DNA from: Strongylocentrotus droebachiensis
Lineage: Eukaryota; Echinodermata; Echinoidea; Camarodonta; Strongylocentrotidae
Length of the DNA: 64,000 nt
Reading direction: 5' to 3'
Assembly (NCBI GenBank): GCA_035222895.1
Contig: JAVYIG010000111.1
Coordinates: 124,001-188,000, forward strand
Made by a program: the position numbers and the translations under genes. This document shows positions 11,324 to 20,905 of the stretch, piece after piece (position 1 is the first letter of the stretch; the number at the start of each line of letters is the position of its first letter). Below the pieces are notes generated by a model. It saw nothing but the letters and a program-made list of their open reading frames with translations, did no database searches and had not been told where the DNA came from.

Positions 11324-11437
11324 AACTTTGCCCAAAATCAAAGATATCTCTCTCTGTCAGGTTTCTATCAGCCGTATCCATGATGATGGTTCCGTTCCGG
11401 TATTGGAAATCATCATTTTTATCACCATTCATGAGGC
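11324..11437 (-). CDS. VWD domain exon (GLMNGDKNDDF)
   Basis: The 114-bp exon is phase 1-1, with acceptor TTTAG before 11437 and donor AGTT|GTGAGT at 11324/11323. With the previous exon it reads GNGLFG|LMNGDKNDDF. This is the 'GLmGnfNGd..DDf' motif that marks VWD-like domains with an Asp-rich calcium loop. It ends IFDFGQS and joins W of the next exon. Confidence 0.93.
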
Positions 11438-11464
11438 CTAAACAAAATTATAAAAATTAAAAGA

Positions 11465-11755
11465 ATGAAATGAATGATAACAAAATTTATAATTTAATAA
11501 TGATAGTAGCATTAATAATAATAATAACGGTAGTAATAATAATCATAATATAAATAATACTCATAATAAAAATAATAATAATAATAAATAAAAATGATAA
11601 TAATAATAATAATGATAATAATGATGATAATAATCACGGTAAATATAGTACTCGTAGTAATAATAACTATGATTATTATAACTAATAATAATAATGATAC
11701 TTTATATTAACACCATAATTTTTAATAATTTCATTATTTTAATTATTATTACACT
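11465..11755. repeat. (ATA/ATT)n imperfect microsatellite filling the intron
   Basis: Almost the whole intron between the exons at 11324-11437 and 11762-11965 is an AT-rich trinucleotide tract. Confidence 0.88.
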
Positions 11756-11761
11756 ACTAAC

Positions 11762-11965
11762 CGAATAGACCATTTCCAATCCCTCCAGTAGCGTATTCTC
11801 GAGGAACAAAACTATTTCCTAGTAACATTCCAGTTTTGAAAACCACACGAAGTCCGGAGCTAGGTATGTCTGGTAGTTTAAAGGTTACAATGATAGCAGT
11901 TTCACTTTCTTCCGCCTCATCATCACTGTATAAGTTGAAAGTTGGGTCAGCGGAATCGTAGCCAT
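11762..11965 (-). CDS. VWD domain exon (beta-strand core)
   Basis: The 204-bp exon is phase 1-1, with acceptor ATGCAG before 11965 and donor TTCG|GTTAGT at 11762/11761. It encodes DGYDSADPTFNLYSDDEAEE, then IIVTFKLPDIPSSGLRVVFK and GNSFVPREYA. It links the strand-rich middle of the VWD to the GLFG|LMNGD motif. Acidic residues near its start are unusual but do not break the frame. Confidence 0.88.
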
Positions 11966-12535
11966 CTGCATAAAGAAATACATTGATCTCGTGAAAGAAT
12001 TTGTTATAGAGCAATTCATCCACAAGTGAATAGTCTCTTGATATGACTTCTGATAATGTTACTGATACACAAAAGAACCGGTCGTAAACGGTCAAAGTAA
12101 GAAATGTTCATTTGGGATGAAATAAATTTGATAAATGTCATACAGTGCATGTCGTACGGGCCACAGTGCATGTAATCGCCCTACATGTATATCATTTTAA
12201 AACTTGAGAAAGGCTCCTCCCATCAAAACAGATATTGTTAGTGGCAACGATACACATATTACACTCCAAAACAAGTTTCCTGTATTTTTCAGGTATTGAC
12301 ATGACTGTATATCAAAGCATATTTACAAATTCTTTGATAAAGAGGTGGGGAAAAAGAATAATAATTTGCATTTTCATTTCATAGTGGGTATGTACATTTA
12401 TATATACTTGTATTTACATGTATAGTACCGTTAAAGGCCTGTTTACTAATTTTATGCATGCTTCTTGAACTAAATTGCCCTTGACAACTAAAAAAAGAAA
12501 CATGAATAGATTGAAATACATTGTACCAGCAGTAC

Positions 12536-12620
12536 CTGCTTCAAGAGATGTTATATCGACCGACGTCTGGTTGACCGAGAGTAGCAGCTCTGTTCTATTA
12601 TCATTTAAAGTAAATGATAC
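12536..12620 (-). CDS. VWD domain short exon
   Basis: The 85-bp exon runs from phase 0 to phase 1, with acceptor TTATAG before 12620 and donor GCAG|GTACTG at 12536/12535. It encodes VSFTLNDNRTELLLSVNQTS and then VDITSLEA. NRT and NQT are N-glycosylation sequons. It is supported by phase and by joining smoothly to TQGITN upstream and DGYDSAD downstream. Confidence 0.83.
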
Positions 12621-12673
12621 CTATAAAGAAAAACACAAATAAATCATCTTCATTATCATTTATCATTCATTTA

Positions 12674-12860
12674 TTTTTCGGGGAGTAATTTTCCTCGGGG
12701 GGAAGGGGGACGGGGAATTTTCCAGGGAATTTTTGTCCTCTGGGGTGGTTGTTCTGAGGGGGTAATTTTCTGGGGGAGGGGGTATTTGTCCTTGGGGGTT
12801 TATTGTCCCGTTCGTAACTGGCTGGGGGTGATTGTCCAGGGGGTAATTGTCCTAGAACCC
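12674..12860. repeat. G-rich minisatellite (GGGGG-TAATT-GTCC type)
   Basis: Degenerate repeats of G-runs of 3-6 separated by TAATTTTCC or TAATTGTCC fill most of the intron upstream of the exon at 12536-12620. The transcript strand is C-rich. Plus-strand G-quadruplex formation is plausible. Confidence 0.8.
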
Positions 12861-13017
12861 AACAATACCACAATCATTGTAAAGAACTTTGTAACTGCTT
12901 TAAAAAGTCTAACCTGAAGACAGTCCTTTTCTTGATAGCATGCAGTACCTAAATGTGTAGAATATGTACACAATATGTAATCTTGAATTCATCCTTTCTT
13001 TAAGAAAGAACTCTCAC

Positions 13018-13223
13018 GTTTGTAATGCCTTGTGTCGCAGCGAAACCCGTAAAGACGGTCCCTGTGTTGACAGGTTCACCATTCCTGAATGCTACGCCGG
13101 TACGAGTCTGGAGAACAAATGGGTCATTATTGTTGTATTGCATCATAATGTACTCGCCAAACCCATTGAAGCTGTACATCCTCCCATCAAAGGTTAAAAA
13201 GTGTGGGTCACCAGCTCCCTGAG
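13018..13223 (-). CDS. VWD domain N-terminal exon (GDPHF motif)
   Basis: The 206-bp exon runs from phase 1 to phase 0, with acceptor TTCTAG before 13223 and donor CAAC|GTGAGA at 13018/13017. It encodes GAGDPHFLTFDGRMYSFNGF, then GEYIMMQY and VFTGFAATQG. 'GDPH..TFDG..Y.FNG.GEY' is the hallmark start of a VWD domain. The acceptor was placed at TAG rather than the nearby CAG so that the phase matches the upstream exon. Confidence 0.95.
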
Positions 13224-13227
13224 CTAG

Positions 13228-13305
13228 AATGATAATAATGATGAGAAATAAAATGTTTAATAATATTTATAATAATAGTAACAAAAAGTAATAACAATAG
13301 TAATG

Positions 13306-13345
<40 letters not shown>

Positions 13346-13380
13346 TAATACTAATAATAATAATGGTTATTAATAATAAT
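13228..13380. repeat. (ATA/ATT)n microsatellite
   Basis: Trinucleotide tract starting within 10 nt of the acceptor at 13223. A pure run of about ten ATA units lies near 13310-13343. Confidence 0.88.
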
Positions 13381-13387
13381 GTAGTGT

Positions 13388-15145
13388 GTTCTTCTGCTAC
13401 CACAATTAATGGATTCAAATACGTCAAAATCTGCAAGATCGTCAACAAATGGTGAAAGAGCGTTACAGATCCGTGATTAATATAGGTATGTTGTGGAGTG
13501 TATAGACTAATTGTATTTTTCATTTTATTAAATATATATTTTTATTTTGTTTTTTTATTTCTGGCAATTTTCTGAATTGGATGACGAGCGCACAAATCGT
13601 AGGTGTAGCCTATGTAGAAGCCTTACGCCCGGGTATTGGCCTCCTCAGAGTCATAGTATAGTATTAATGACTGCTTTTAAAGCAGATATTAATACTTTTA
13701 TATGCCAAAAACAAAAGAGTCAACTAATGACACCACCTTGGCCTTTCTCTATTTTATCTGCACGGTTGTTTTTTACGAGTGTATCTTTGAGAGTAGACTA
13801 GATATTTTTACAATTTTGAGGTGGGCCGGCCCTGTGGGTAATATGGAGAAGAACCTGCGCTTTCATATGACACCTCACTTATTGAGTATCACCTTCAGGA
13901 TCACCACAGATAAAGGTTTGAATCTCGAATTGAAAAAAAAAACTTGACTTTTTTTGCATGGTCGCGCAATGCACGTAGACTGCATAGAGACTGCATTGCA
14001 TGCAAACTCTATGGGAAGAACTTAGCACACAACATCGGGTGCGCGATCAGACACCCTGACGACTAGATCTATTTTCGTCTACGTCTTTGCTGGTACTCCA
14101 TTTTCAGCAACTAAACAAACATGTTTATGGATAATTTCACGTACCCTTTTTGTTGTTGTTGCTGTCGGCGAGTCTTGCATTTCATAAGTTGAAATCTTGG
14201 GAGAGTTCCTAGTTTAGCCATTTTTGTCTTGTTTGGAATTGTCTTGTCTTGTATGAAAATACCGACCAATTCTTCGCACACGTACGGTATCCTCGATCGC
14301 TCAAACCATTTTTTAACATGTAAACCTATGGGTATTTTACCAAGACTGAACTATTTTCCCAGTAACCATGGTTACTGGGATTTTAGAACTATTTTTTGAA
14401 CTATTACATGGGTTTGGAATTTTACCGGGAATTTTACAGTCATTATTACTATACTACCATTGTCTATTCTACCATTGGCATTGCCAATTGCCCCTTCAAA
14501 TCTCTTCACCCAGCTTTCCCATTGCAGAGCTAGGGAGGAACTCTCCCCATGTGAATCGAAAGGTGGGAGGATATTACAGCGCTTATTCAGAAACCTATCC
14601 AAAATTTGACCCGTAACTTCGGCGTGGAGATACCCTACTAAAACATACCAAAAATGAAGTAAATATTCATCAAATGTCCAAATAAAGATCACGAGTTAAA
14701 ATTTGTTATGTTTATTACCTGTTTCGTGTCAATTTTCTTGTTATTTTTTGAGTATTTTTCGGAAAAACGTTGATATTAGTATACACTTTTTCACAGGTTT
14801 CACGGCAAACCGCTGCACAATACAAGTACATACCAATGGTGGGCATGGGTTGCGGGCGGGCGCCTGTGTGAAGTTATCTACCCTTAGATCCTATACTAGG
14901 GAGGCCAATACCTGGGTGTAAGGCTTCTACACCTACGATTTATGTGCTCGTCGTCCACTTCAAAAAATTATCAGAGAGAAAAAAATTATGTAAAAATAAA
15001 AATTGATGAAAATATGAAAAGAAAATACAATTATACATTTCACAACATACCTATAATCACGGATCTGTAACGGTCTTTCACCATTTGTTGACGATCTTGC
15101 AGATTTTGACGTATTTGAATCCAATAATTATGGTAGCAGAAGAAC
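13388..15145. mobile_element. Fold-back element with ~250-bp terminal inverted repeats
   Basis: Arm 13388-13645 and arm 14900-15145 are reverse complements over nearly their whole length. Both start GTTCTTCTGCTACCA, share GGATTCAAATACGTCAAAAT and end TATTGGCCTCC. The 1.25-kb middle carries no transposase that I can see. Pieces of the same family recur at 17818-17896 and 18307-18392. No clear target-site duplication was found. Members with long inverted arms and no protein are non-autonomous and could extrude as cruciforms. Confidence 0.8.
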
Positions 15146-15302
15146 ATGACGCGCACACACAACCGACTAAGAAAATCCTAGAGGGCGCAGAGGTTTGCTC
15201 ACTAAAATACTTCTCATTGGCAGAAGGTAGACCCTAAAAATATGGGATCCGTCTCGAGTCAAAGAACTTTTGATAGAGATTAACATATCAGATGATCACA
15301 AA

Positions 15303-16725
15303 TGTAGGGACACTGATTTTCCGTGATCACGGAAAACGGACGGAATTCACAGAAATGACCTTTTGAAACGGAAAATGCAATTTCGAAAGGAAAGTCGCGG
15401 AAAACCTCTCTTACCTCAAAACTTTTCATTTTTCAAGAAGAAAATCGTAAAACTTACACTATTTTTGTGATTCGTTATGCAGTGAAAAAATATCGGGCCT
15501 AAAATCATGGTTAATAATTCCGAACATTTAGCGATATTCGTCAGATTCTTAGGAGATGCTAGTATTACGTAGACGTAATACTAGGCACACACGCCAGCAG
15601 CGGGCGCTAAGTGCGGCGATATTGTACACACGCTGTTGTACAGTTCGAAAAAGGGGCTGGCATGTGCGCCTAACTCGATCGATCGGGGATCGCTGACATG
15701 ACAACCAAGACTGAATAATTTGTCGACGTCGGTACTGTATCGTCCCGTCAGGAATATGTCGTGTTCTGACACATTCCGCTATTAACTTTAGTATGCTGGT
15801 CTAAGTTCGAATTTGAAGTTGGTAGATCTAAACATTTGATAATTTTTCGTAGGTCTAGCCTAGACCCTAGGGGTCTATATTTTGAATCCGGGCTAACTCG
15901 CCCCACGGGACATCTCGCCCCAGCCTCAAAGACTGGGGCGAGATGTCCCGACATGATTCACCGATCGAGAGATACCAATTTATGTTTTTGCTCATTGTGA
16001 CTTAATAATGCCATTTTCAACCACAATCTGTAATGGAATTGTGTTAAATGATACTATTGAAGACAATCTATAACTTCTCTTTACGTAAAATGACAAAAAA
16101 AATGGCATTTTGGACAATTTACTCACAGCTCGCAATTCGCATTGCCGCACGTACATTAAATGTGCGTTGTATCGATTCGGACCACTGAAATTTGGGCTGT
16201 GTTTTTGTCAGTAAATCACTGCAAAAATATCATTTTCATAATGTATGAAGGTCTATTTTTGATTCCTGGTATAATTTTCGTTATTGAGAATCTGAATGTA
16301 CTACATTTTAGACGAGATGGCTGATGTTTGTTCACATTCTTTCGTCCTGGCCGTAAATTAGCAGACTACTGGTGGTGCTACCGTCGAGACATCTCGCCCC
16401 AGTCTTTGAGGCTGGGGCGAGATGTCCCATGGGGCGAGTTAGCCCTACTCCTATATTTTCAATAGTATTTTGCATCAAGTTTATTCAGTCCCGTCCGTAT
16501 GTTTTTGAGTGGTTATCAGTGGCTTGTCAAAGGCGGCGGCTTTAATAGAACATTTGTACCCTACAAGTTAATGAAAATCTTATGTAAACAGAATTTTAGT
16601 TTTTTCATGTGTACAAAGTCTATGGCAAAACAGAATTTCTGTTTTTCAGCCCATCTGAAACGGAATTCCAGATTTTCTGAAACGGAAAAGGCCATTTTTT
16701 TTAACGGAAAATCAGTGTCCCTACA
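15303..16725. mobile_element. Non-autonomous inverted-repeat element (TIR TGTAGGGACACTG...)
   Basis: TIRs of 21 nt at 15303-15323 (TGTAGGGACACTGATTTTCCG) and 16705-16725 are exact reverse complements. The subterminal sequence on both sides carries repeats of ACGGAA and GAAACGGAA. The flanks carry short AAAT/AA similarity, too little for a firm target-site duplication. A second element (15884-16450) is inserted inside. An open frame of about 126 codons at 16499-16879 overlaps its right end and has no recognisable domain. Confidence 0.7.
15884..16450. mobile_element. Nested MITE with palindromic terminal inverted repeats
   Basis: Starting at 15890 and ending at 16445, two inverted copies of GGGCTAACTCGCCCCA face each other. 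Each copy is itself followed by a perfect-arm hairpin, GGGACATCTCGCCCCAG, a 9-nt loop, and the complement. The 9-bp sequence CTATATTTT lies directly outside both ends (15875-15883 and 16451-16459), which fits a target-site duplication of hAT or Mutator length. There is no coding capacity. Confidence 0.72.
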
Positions 16726-17817
16726 AATGCCACTTCTAACTAGAAAATATAAAGAAAAAAGATTATATCTTTTTAAATACAGATTTTTACAAACTGAACA
16801 TTCAAAGGTAGATAGAGTACGATGTTTCTGTCAATCTTGCGTGGGTTTGAGCCCTATAGCTACACCCATCTCAAAATGAGAAGGAAAACTGTGAACAGTG
16901 ACGTCATTGTTCGCGCCAAAAATAAAGGTTATTGCGACATATGTCTGAGCTCCAGTCAGATCGTTCGCCAAGTGTAGTCTTACACATAGTACCTTATTCT
17001 CACAGCACTAGATACGAGTGTCGTGCAGTAATGTTTAAAAAGTGTTAAAAAAGATATTTCAGTAAAAAAAAAAAGTCTACGTGAACAGTCTATACTCCAA
17101 TTGAGAAGTCAAATGGAAAAGTGTATGATACATGGTTAGTGAGTGTGTTACGTATAGCGAGAGAGAAAGAGAGAGAAATAATACAGTACACGTCTGCGTA
17201 CGTTGCAGTCCTATTGTTGATTCCCTATTGTGTTCGCTGCAAGATGGATGTTAATTGGAGCTCGTAACTTCTCGATCGTTGATAATGCAGTGTCAGATTG
17301 ATCTTTACTCGTGAGGAAATACTATTGGATTTGAAATACAACTCAGAACTAAAGGTAGGCCTACTTATTAATTTTAATTCTTTTTTGGGATTATATTGAT
17401 TGACTACAATCATGTAGATCTACGTTGATTTTTTTCTCTCTGTTCATGTTTTGTCTCTCCATGGCTCGATTTCAGGACTGCGGCTTGCAATGCAATTACC
17501 TGTGTTGGTGTGTGCGACCGATTCAAGGCTAGCCGCTGACGAGTGAATGTACTTTCGCGCAAAGTTTTGAACTTAATGACACGCCCATCCCCTCGGGCCT
17601 GTCATATTATGAACATAATTTTGCGACATGAAATATAATTGTTTCAAGGCTCTTACGGACGGATTGGCGTAGGAGGGGCCTACTTTAGAGCTGGATATCT
17701 CCTATTTTATGGAACTTCTGTAGTCAGCAGATGGGTGAGTTGTCTGAGTTAAAGAAAATACTTTCTTTAAAAAAAATGTCATTATAAATAAATGAGTAAT
17801 TAAAAAGTTAGATTTTG
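16726..17817. other. Intron, nothing recognised
   Basis: Mixed-composition intronic DNA between mobile elements; no exon or named repeat seen. Confidence 0.55.
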
Positions 17818-17896
17818 GTATTGGCCTCCCTACCTACATGTATACGGTAGATAACTTCACACAGGCGCCAGCCCGCCCGCAACCCATGCCCACCAT
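17818..17896 (+). repeat. Fragment of the 13388-15145 fold-back family
   Basis: TATTGGCCTCCCTAC, TAGATAACTTCACACAGGCG and CAACCCATGCCCACCAT match the reverse complement of 14833-14911. Confidence 0.78.
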
Positions 17897-18306
17897 CGGG
17901 TATGATCCATTCAGTAAAAAGGTGAAATTGTTTAAAACTTGAAAAATTTACCGTAGCAACAGATAAACATGAGAATTTGGGTTACCCGTAGTAATTTGGT
18001 ATATGCTTTGATCGTGACGTAGCGCATAAAGCTTTGTGACGTACGCGTGCCGCAAACCGGGTAATGCGTGCCCGCAAACCAGGGAACTCAAAGCATTTCG
18101 AAACGTGGTCAATGCTGACCACGCTGTGGGTCAGTTAGGTTATTTGTGACTTCTATTTAATAAGTAAGTAGATATGGACTCTATATTGAGGGTATTGAAG
18201 TATTCTGTGAGTATTTGCATAAAAATAGAATCGGCAGTTCCCGCCGATCGGCCGCACACCGGAGCCACTACTCTAGACCTAGATCTAGATATTTTTTTTC
18301 TTTATT

Positions 18307-18392
18307 TTTTTCTTCTGGTAATTTTCTGACTTGGACGACGAGCGCACACATCGTAGGCGTAGAAGCCTTACGCCCTGGCATTGGCCTCCCTA
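18307..18392 (+). repeat. Fragment of the 13388-15145 fold-back family
   Basis: GACGAGCGCAC, ATCGTAGGCGTAGAAGCC and TTGGCCTCCCTA match the left arm near 13576-13645. Confidence 0.78.
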
Positions 18393-18652
18393 TTAAATTA
18401 TCAAAACAGTGGGACAGACTGACATGACACCGTTATCAATGCGTGGGGCCGGGCTTACTCACAGATTTCACAGGAAAGTGCATAAAAACTCACAAAAAAC
18501 TGCATGACGTGAGCGCATTCAGGACCTTCTCGTCGCCATCAAAGTGTAGCCTTCCGTACACAATAAGACCAAGATGAGAGATACATCATTCCAGTAGTTT
18601 AGATGGGTTTATTAACTTTATTCAGGGTTAATAATCTAGATCTAGGCCCTCT

Positions 18653-18735
18653 TAGGCCATGTAAAATTGATTTCATGTTGATCGTCCCCCGCCCGCTTCC
18701 TTTTTGGGGGCCGCCTCCTATTTTTTGTTATTTGT

Positions 18736-18771
<36 letters not shown>

Positions 18772-19035
18772 ATTTTTTTTTGATTTTTTTTTTTTTTGAA
18801 AGAAAACAAACATGAAAAACACTGCTAAAATGGCTCTATTTCTGATTTAAAAAAAAAAAAATTGTCGGCGGCCATCTTGAAAAAAAATAGCCTCGACTGT
18901 CAGGGAAAATGTACCGAGCGGCCATTTTGAGCGGCCATTTTGAAAAATATCAAATATCAAATAACATGGTACACCCTCCTCCTCTTTTTCAAAAAATCCG
19001 GACGATCAACATGTAATCAATTTTACATGGCCTTA
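18653..19035. mobile_element. Small MITE-like element with ~35-bp TIRs
   Basis: 18653-18687 (AGGCCATGTAAAATTGATTT..., ending TGATCGTCC) and 18999-19035 are reverse complements with one or two differences. The 383-bp unit contains a poly-T tract of about 60 nt at 18738-18798 and repeated GGCCATTTTGA motifs near 18868-18940. It has no coding capacity. Confidence 0.72.
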
Positions 19036-19154
19036 TTTTTATCGAACATTGTTGACGACTGCGCTGCCTGTGGCGACCACAAATTGCGCGACCAATTACG
19101 GTATCCACAAACAAAAAAACAATAAAAGGAAAAAGGTTGACGGTATTATTTTTC

Positions 19155-19292
19155 CCCTAGATGGCAGCATGACAGTAAGGTACTCCACTAATAAAAGGTA
19201 ATGCAAAGTTTGGGGAAATTTTGATAATTGGATGGATAGTAATTCTGTTTTGCCCCTATATGGCAGCATGATAGTAAGGATACTCCACTAAA
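19155..19292 (+). repeat. Direct duplication flanking the DIRS element
   Basis: An approximately 38-nt motif (CCCCTA, ATGGCAGCATGA, AGTAAGG, TACTCCACTAA) occurs twice, about 98 nt apart, just left of the DIRS terminus at 19302. Confidence 0.75.
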
Positions 19293-19301
19293 TGACAAAA
19301 T

Positions 19302-19404
19302 TAGTAAGATTAAACGAGAACTTACCGTTTGAAGTTTGATCTTTATTTTATGAATATTTAGGAGGAAGTTATTACATGAGATCCCGTCGCGCATGCGCAG
19401 TCAA
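19302..19404 (-). repeat. DIRS 3' inverted terminal repeat
   Basis: Outer 77 nt pair with the left half of the internal complementary region; the inner 34 nt (19371-19404) match the 5' ITR exactly in inverted orientation. Confidence 0.9.
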
Positions 19405-19489
19405 TATTCAAAGCTACAAATGTGGTTACTCTCAGTAGTAAGGAACAGGAACTTACACTTAAGTTTGAAGTTTGGGTGGGTGAGGAGGG

Positions 19490-19604
19490 CATGTAATAAC
19501 TTCCTCCTAAATATTCATAAAATAAAGATCAAACTTCAAACGGTAAGTTCTCGTTTAATCTTACTATTTTATTTCATATTTCGTCGTTCGAAATTACATG
19601 AGAT
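19490..19604 (-). repeat. DIRS internal complementary region (ICR)
   Basis: Positions 19490-19566 are the reverse complement of 19302-19378, and 19565-19604 the reverse complement of 24443-24482. The ICR thus reads as a copy of the joined element ends, as required for the circle-junction model of DIRS replication. Confidence 0.92.
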
Positions 19605-19912
19605 TTTGAAGCATAGTAGCCACATTTGGAACAACCAACATGTATGGAAAGTGAACACTGATTATGCAGATTGAATTGGATGCTTCTAACCAATGACTCA
19701 CCATATTTGACAGTTATTGAAGTCTGTTCATACATGTGGCAAAACATTTCACATACAAGACGTCCATATATAAGACGTCATAATGTTGCAAAAACATTGT
19801 TCGTTTCTGTATCTAGCTTATTCTAGCCATCTGGTTTCTTAATCCCAGTTCTATTAATTAGACAGCTGGTCTCTTAATGCCAGTTCTATTGAGAAGCCTC
19901 ATGATGCAGTTC

Positions 19913-20905
19913 TTAAAGCAGTGTGCTATCTTGTAAGACTGCCTGGGTAAAGTTTCTCTTGTTTTCAAAAGGTTTCCTGTAGAACTTCCTGAACGTTTTC
20001 TCTGAAGACCATCCTGCTCGGGCTAGGATCTGGTCCATTGGAAGTGCTGCCTTGGCAGCTGCTGAAGTTGATGCTGCCCGCGTTGAATGAGCCTTATAAA
20101 CGTTTGTATCCACACCTGCTCTTTGCAAGCAGGTCTTGATCCAGCGAGATAAGGTTTGAGTTGTTACTCTATTATGAGGTCTGGTGTAACTTACAAAGAA
20201 CGAGTTCTCATTCCCACGAAGTAGTCCTGTGCGCTGGACATAATGTTTCACATATTTTACGATACACAATCTTCTATCAGGAGGATATGCTTCCAATTTA
20301 AACTTAAAATTGGTATTTCCTGGTTTGCTTTGCTTCAAGTGTTCATCCAAATGAAAAACCACAAAGCCCCCTTTTAGGGTCATCTTGTTAGTCTTCAATA
20401 TATGCAAGGTTTGCACTCTCTGTGCCGATACAAGAGCCATTAGCATACATACTTTGAGTGTTAAATCTCTGAGGTTTAAGGAGTTTACTGGAGACAATTT
20501 TCTTAGAAAATTGAGGACTGGACTAATATTCCATATTTCTGTATATCTAGGTAAGACAGGTCTGAGTTGAAAAACACCTCTCATCAGTCTGGTTATAAGT
20601 GGGTGAGTACTCATTGTCTGATTACTGTCAACGAGAATCAGAAAAGTGGATAAAGCGCTACGAGCTGTATTGATCGCACTGTAGCTAAGGTTCCTGTCAT
20701 GAAATAAACTACTAAGGAATTCTAGTACCGTTTCCACCTCGGCTTGGAGGTAACTCGTATTCCTGCTGTGGCAAAATCTTCGCCACTGTGTGATGTAAAC
20801 TTGGTACTGCTTGCAGGTTGATGCTCTCCATGAAGCTGTAATGATATCCACTGTTCGTCTGCTTAGTCCCCGATTCTCAAAGTGTTGCCGCATAACCTGC
20901 AACAT
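19913..20905 (-). CDS. DIRS tyrosine recombinase
   Basis: 330 codons. It is a phage-type integrase domain that would insert the circular DIRS DNA, replacing the DDE integrase of LTR elements. The catalytic set is visible: an Arg in SAQRVQTL near residue 160, HSTR at 273-276, a Trp in AGWSS at 299 in the usual His/Trp position, and the nucleophile Tyr at about 309 in RKFYRKPF. The N-terminal part (RASTCKQYQVYITQWRRFC) is a SAM-like core-binding domain. The start overlaps the end of the RT frame by 43 nt in another frame, as in other DIRS elements. No stops or frameshifts are seen. Confidence 0.93.
   Translation of the reverse strand: MLQVMRQHFENRGLSRRTVDIITASWRASTCKQYQVYITQWRRFCHSRNTSYLQAEVETVLEFLSSLFHDRNLSYSAINTARSALSTFLILVDSNQTMSTHPLITRLMRGVFQLRPVLPRYTEIWNISPVLNFLRKLSPVNSLNLRDLTLKVCMLMALVSAQRVQTLHILKTNKMTLKGGFVVFHLDEHLKQSKPGNTNFKFKLEAYPPDRRLCIVKYVKHYVQRTGLLRGNENSFFVSYTRPHNRVTTQTLSRWIKTCLQRAGVDTNVYKAHSTRAASTSAAAKAALPMDQILARAGWSSEKTFRKFYRKPFENKRNFTQAVLQDSTLL

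Noticed and set aside
13547..13947. Open frames at 13547-13801 and 13702-13947
   Set aside because: They lie in the left arm and middle of the fold-back element, with no transposase motif.
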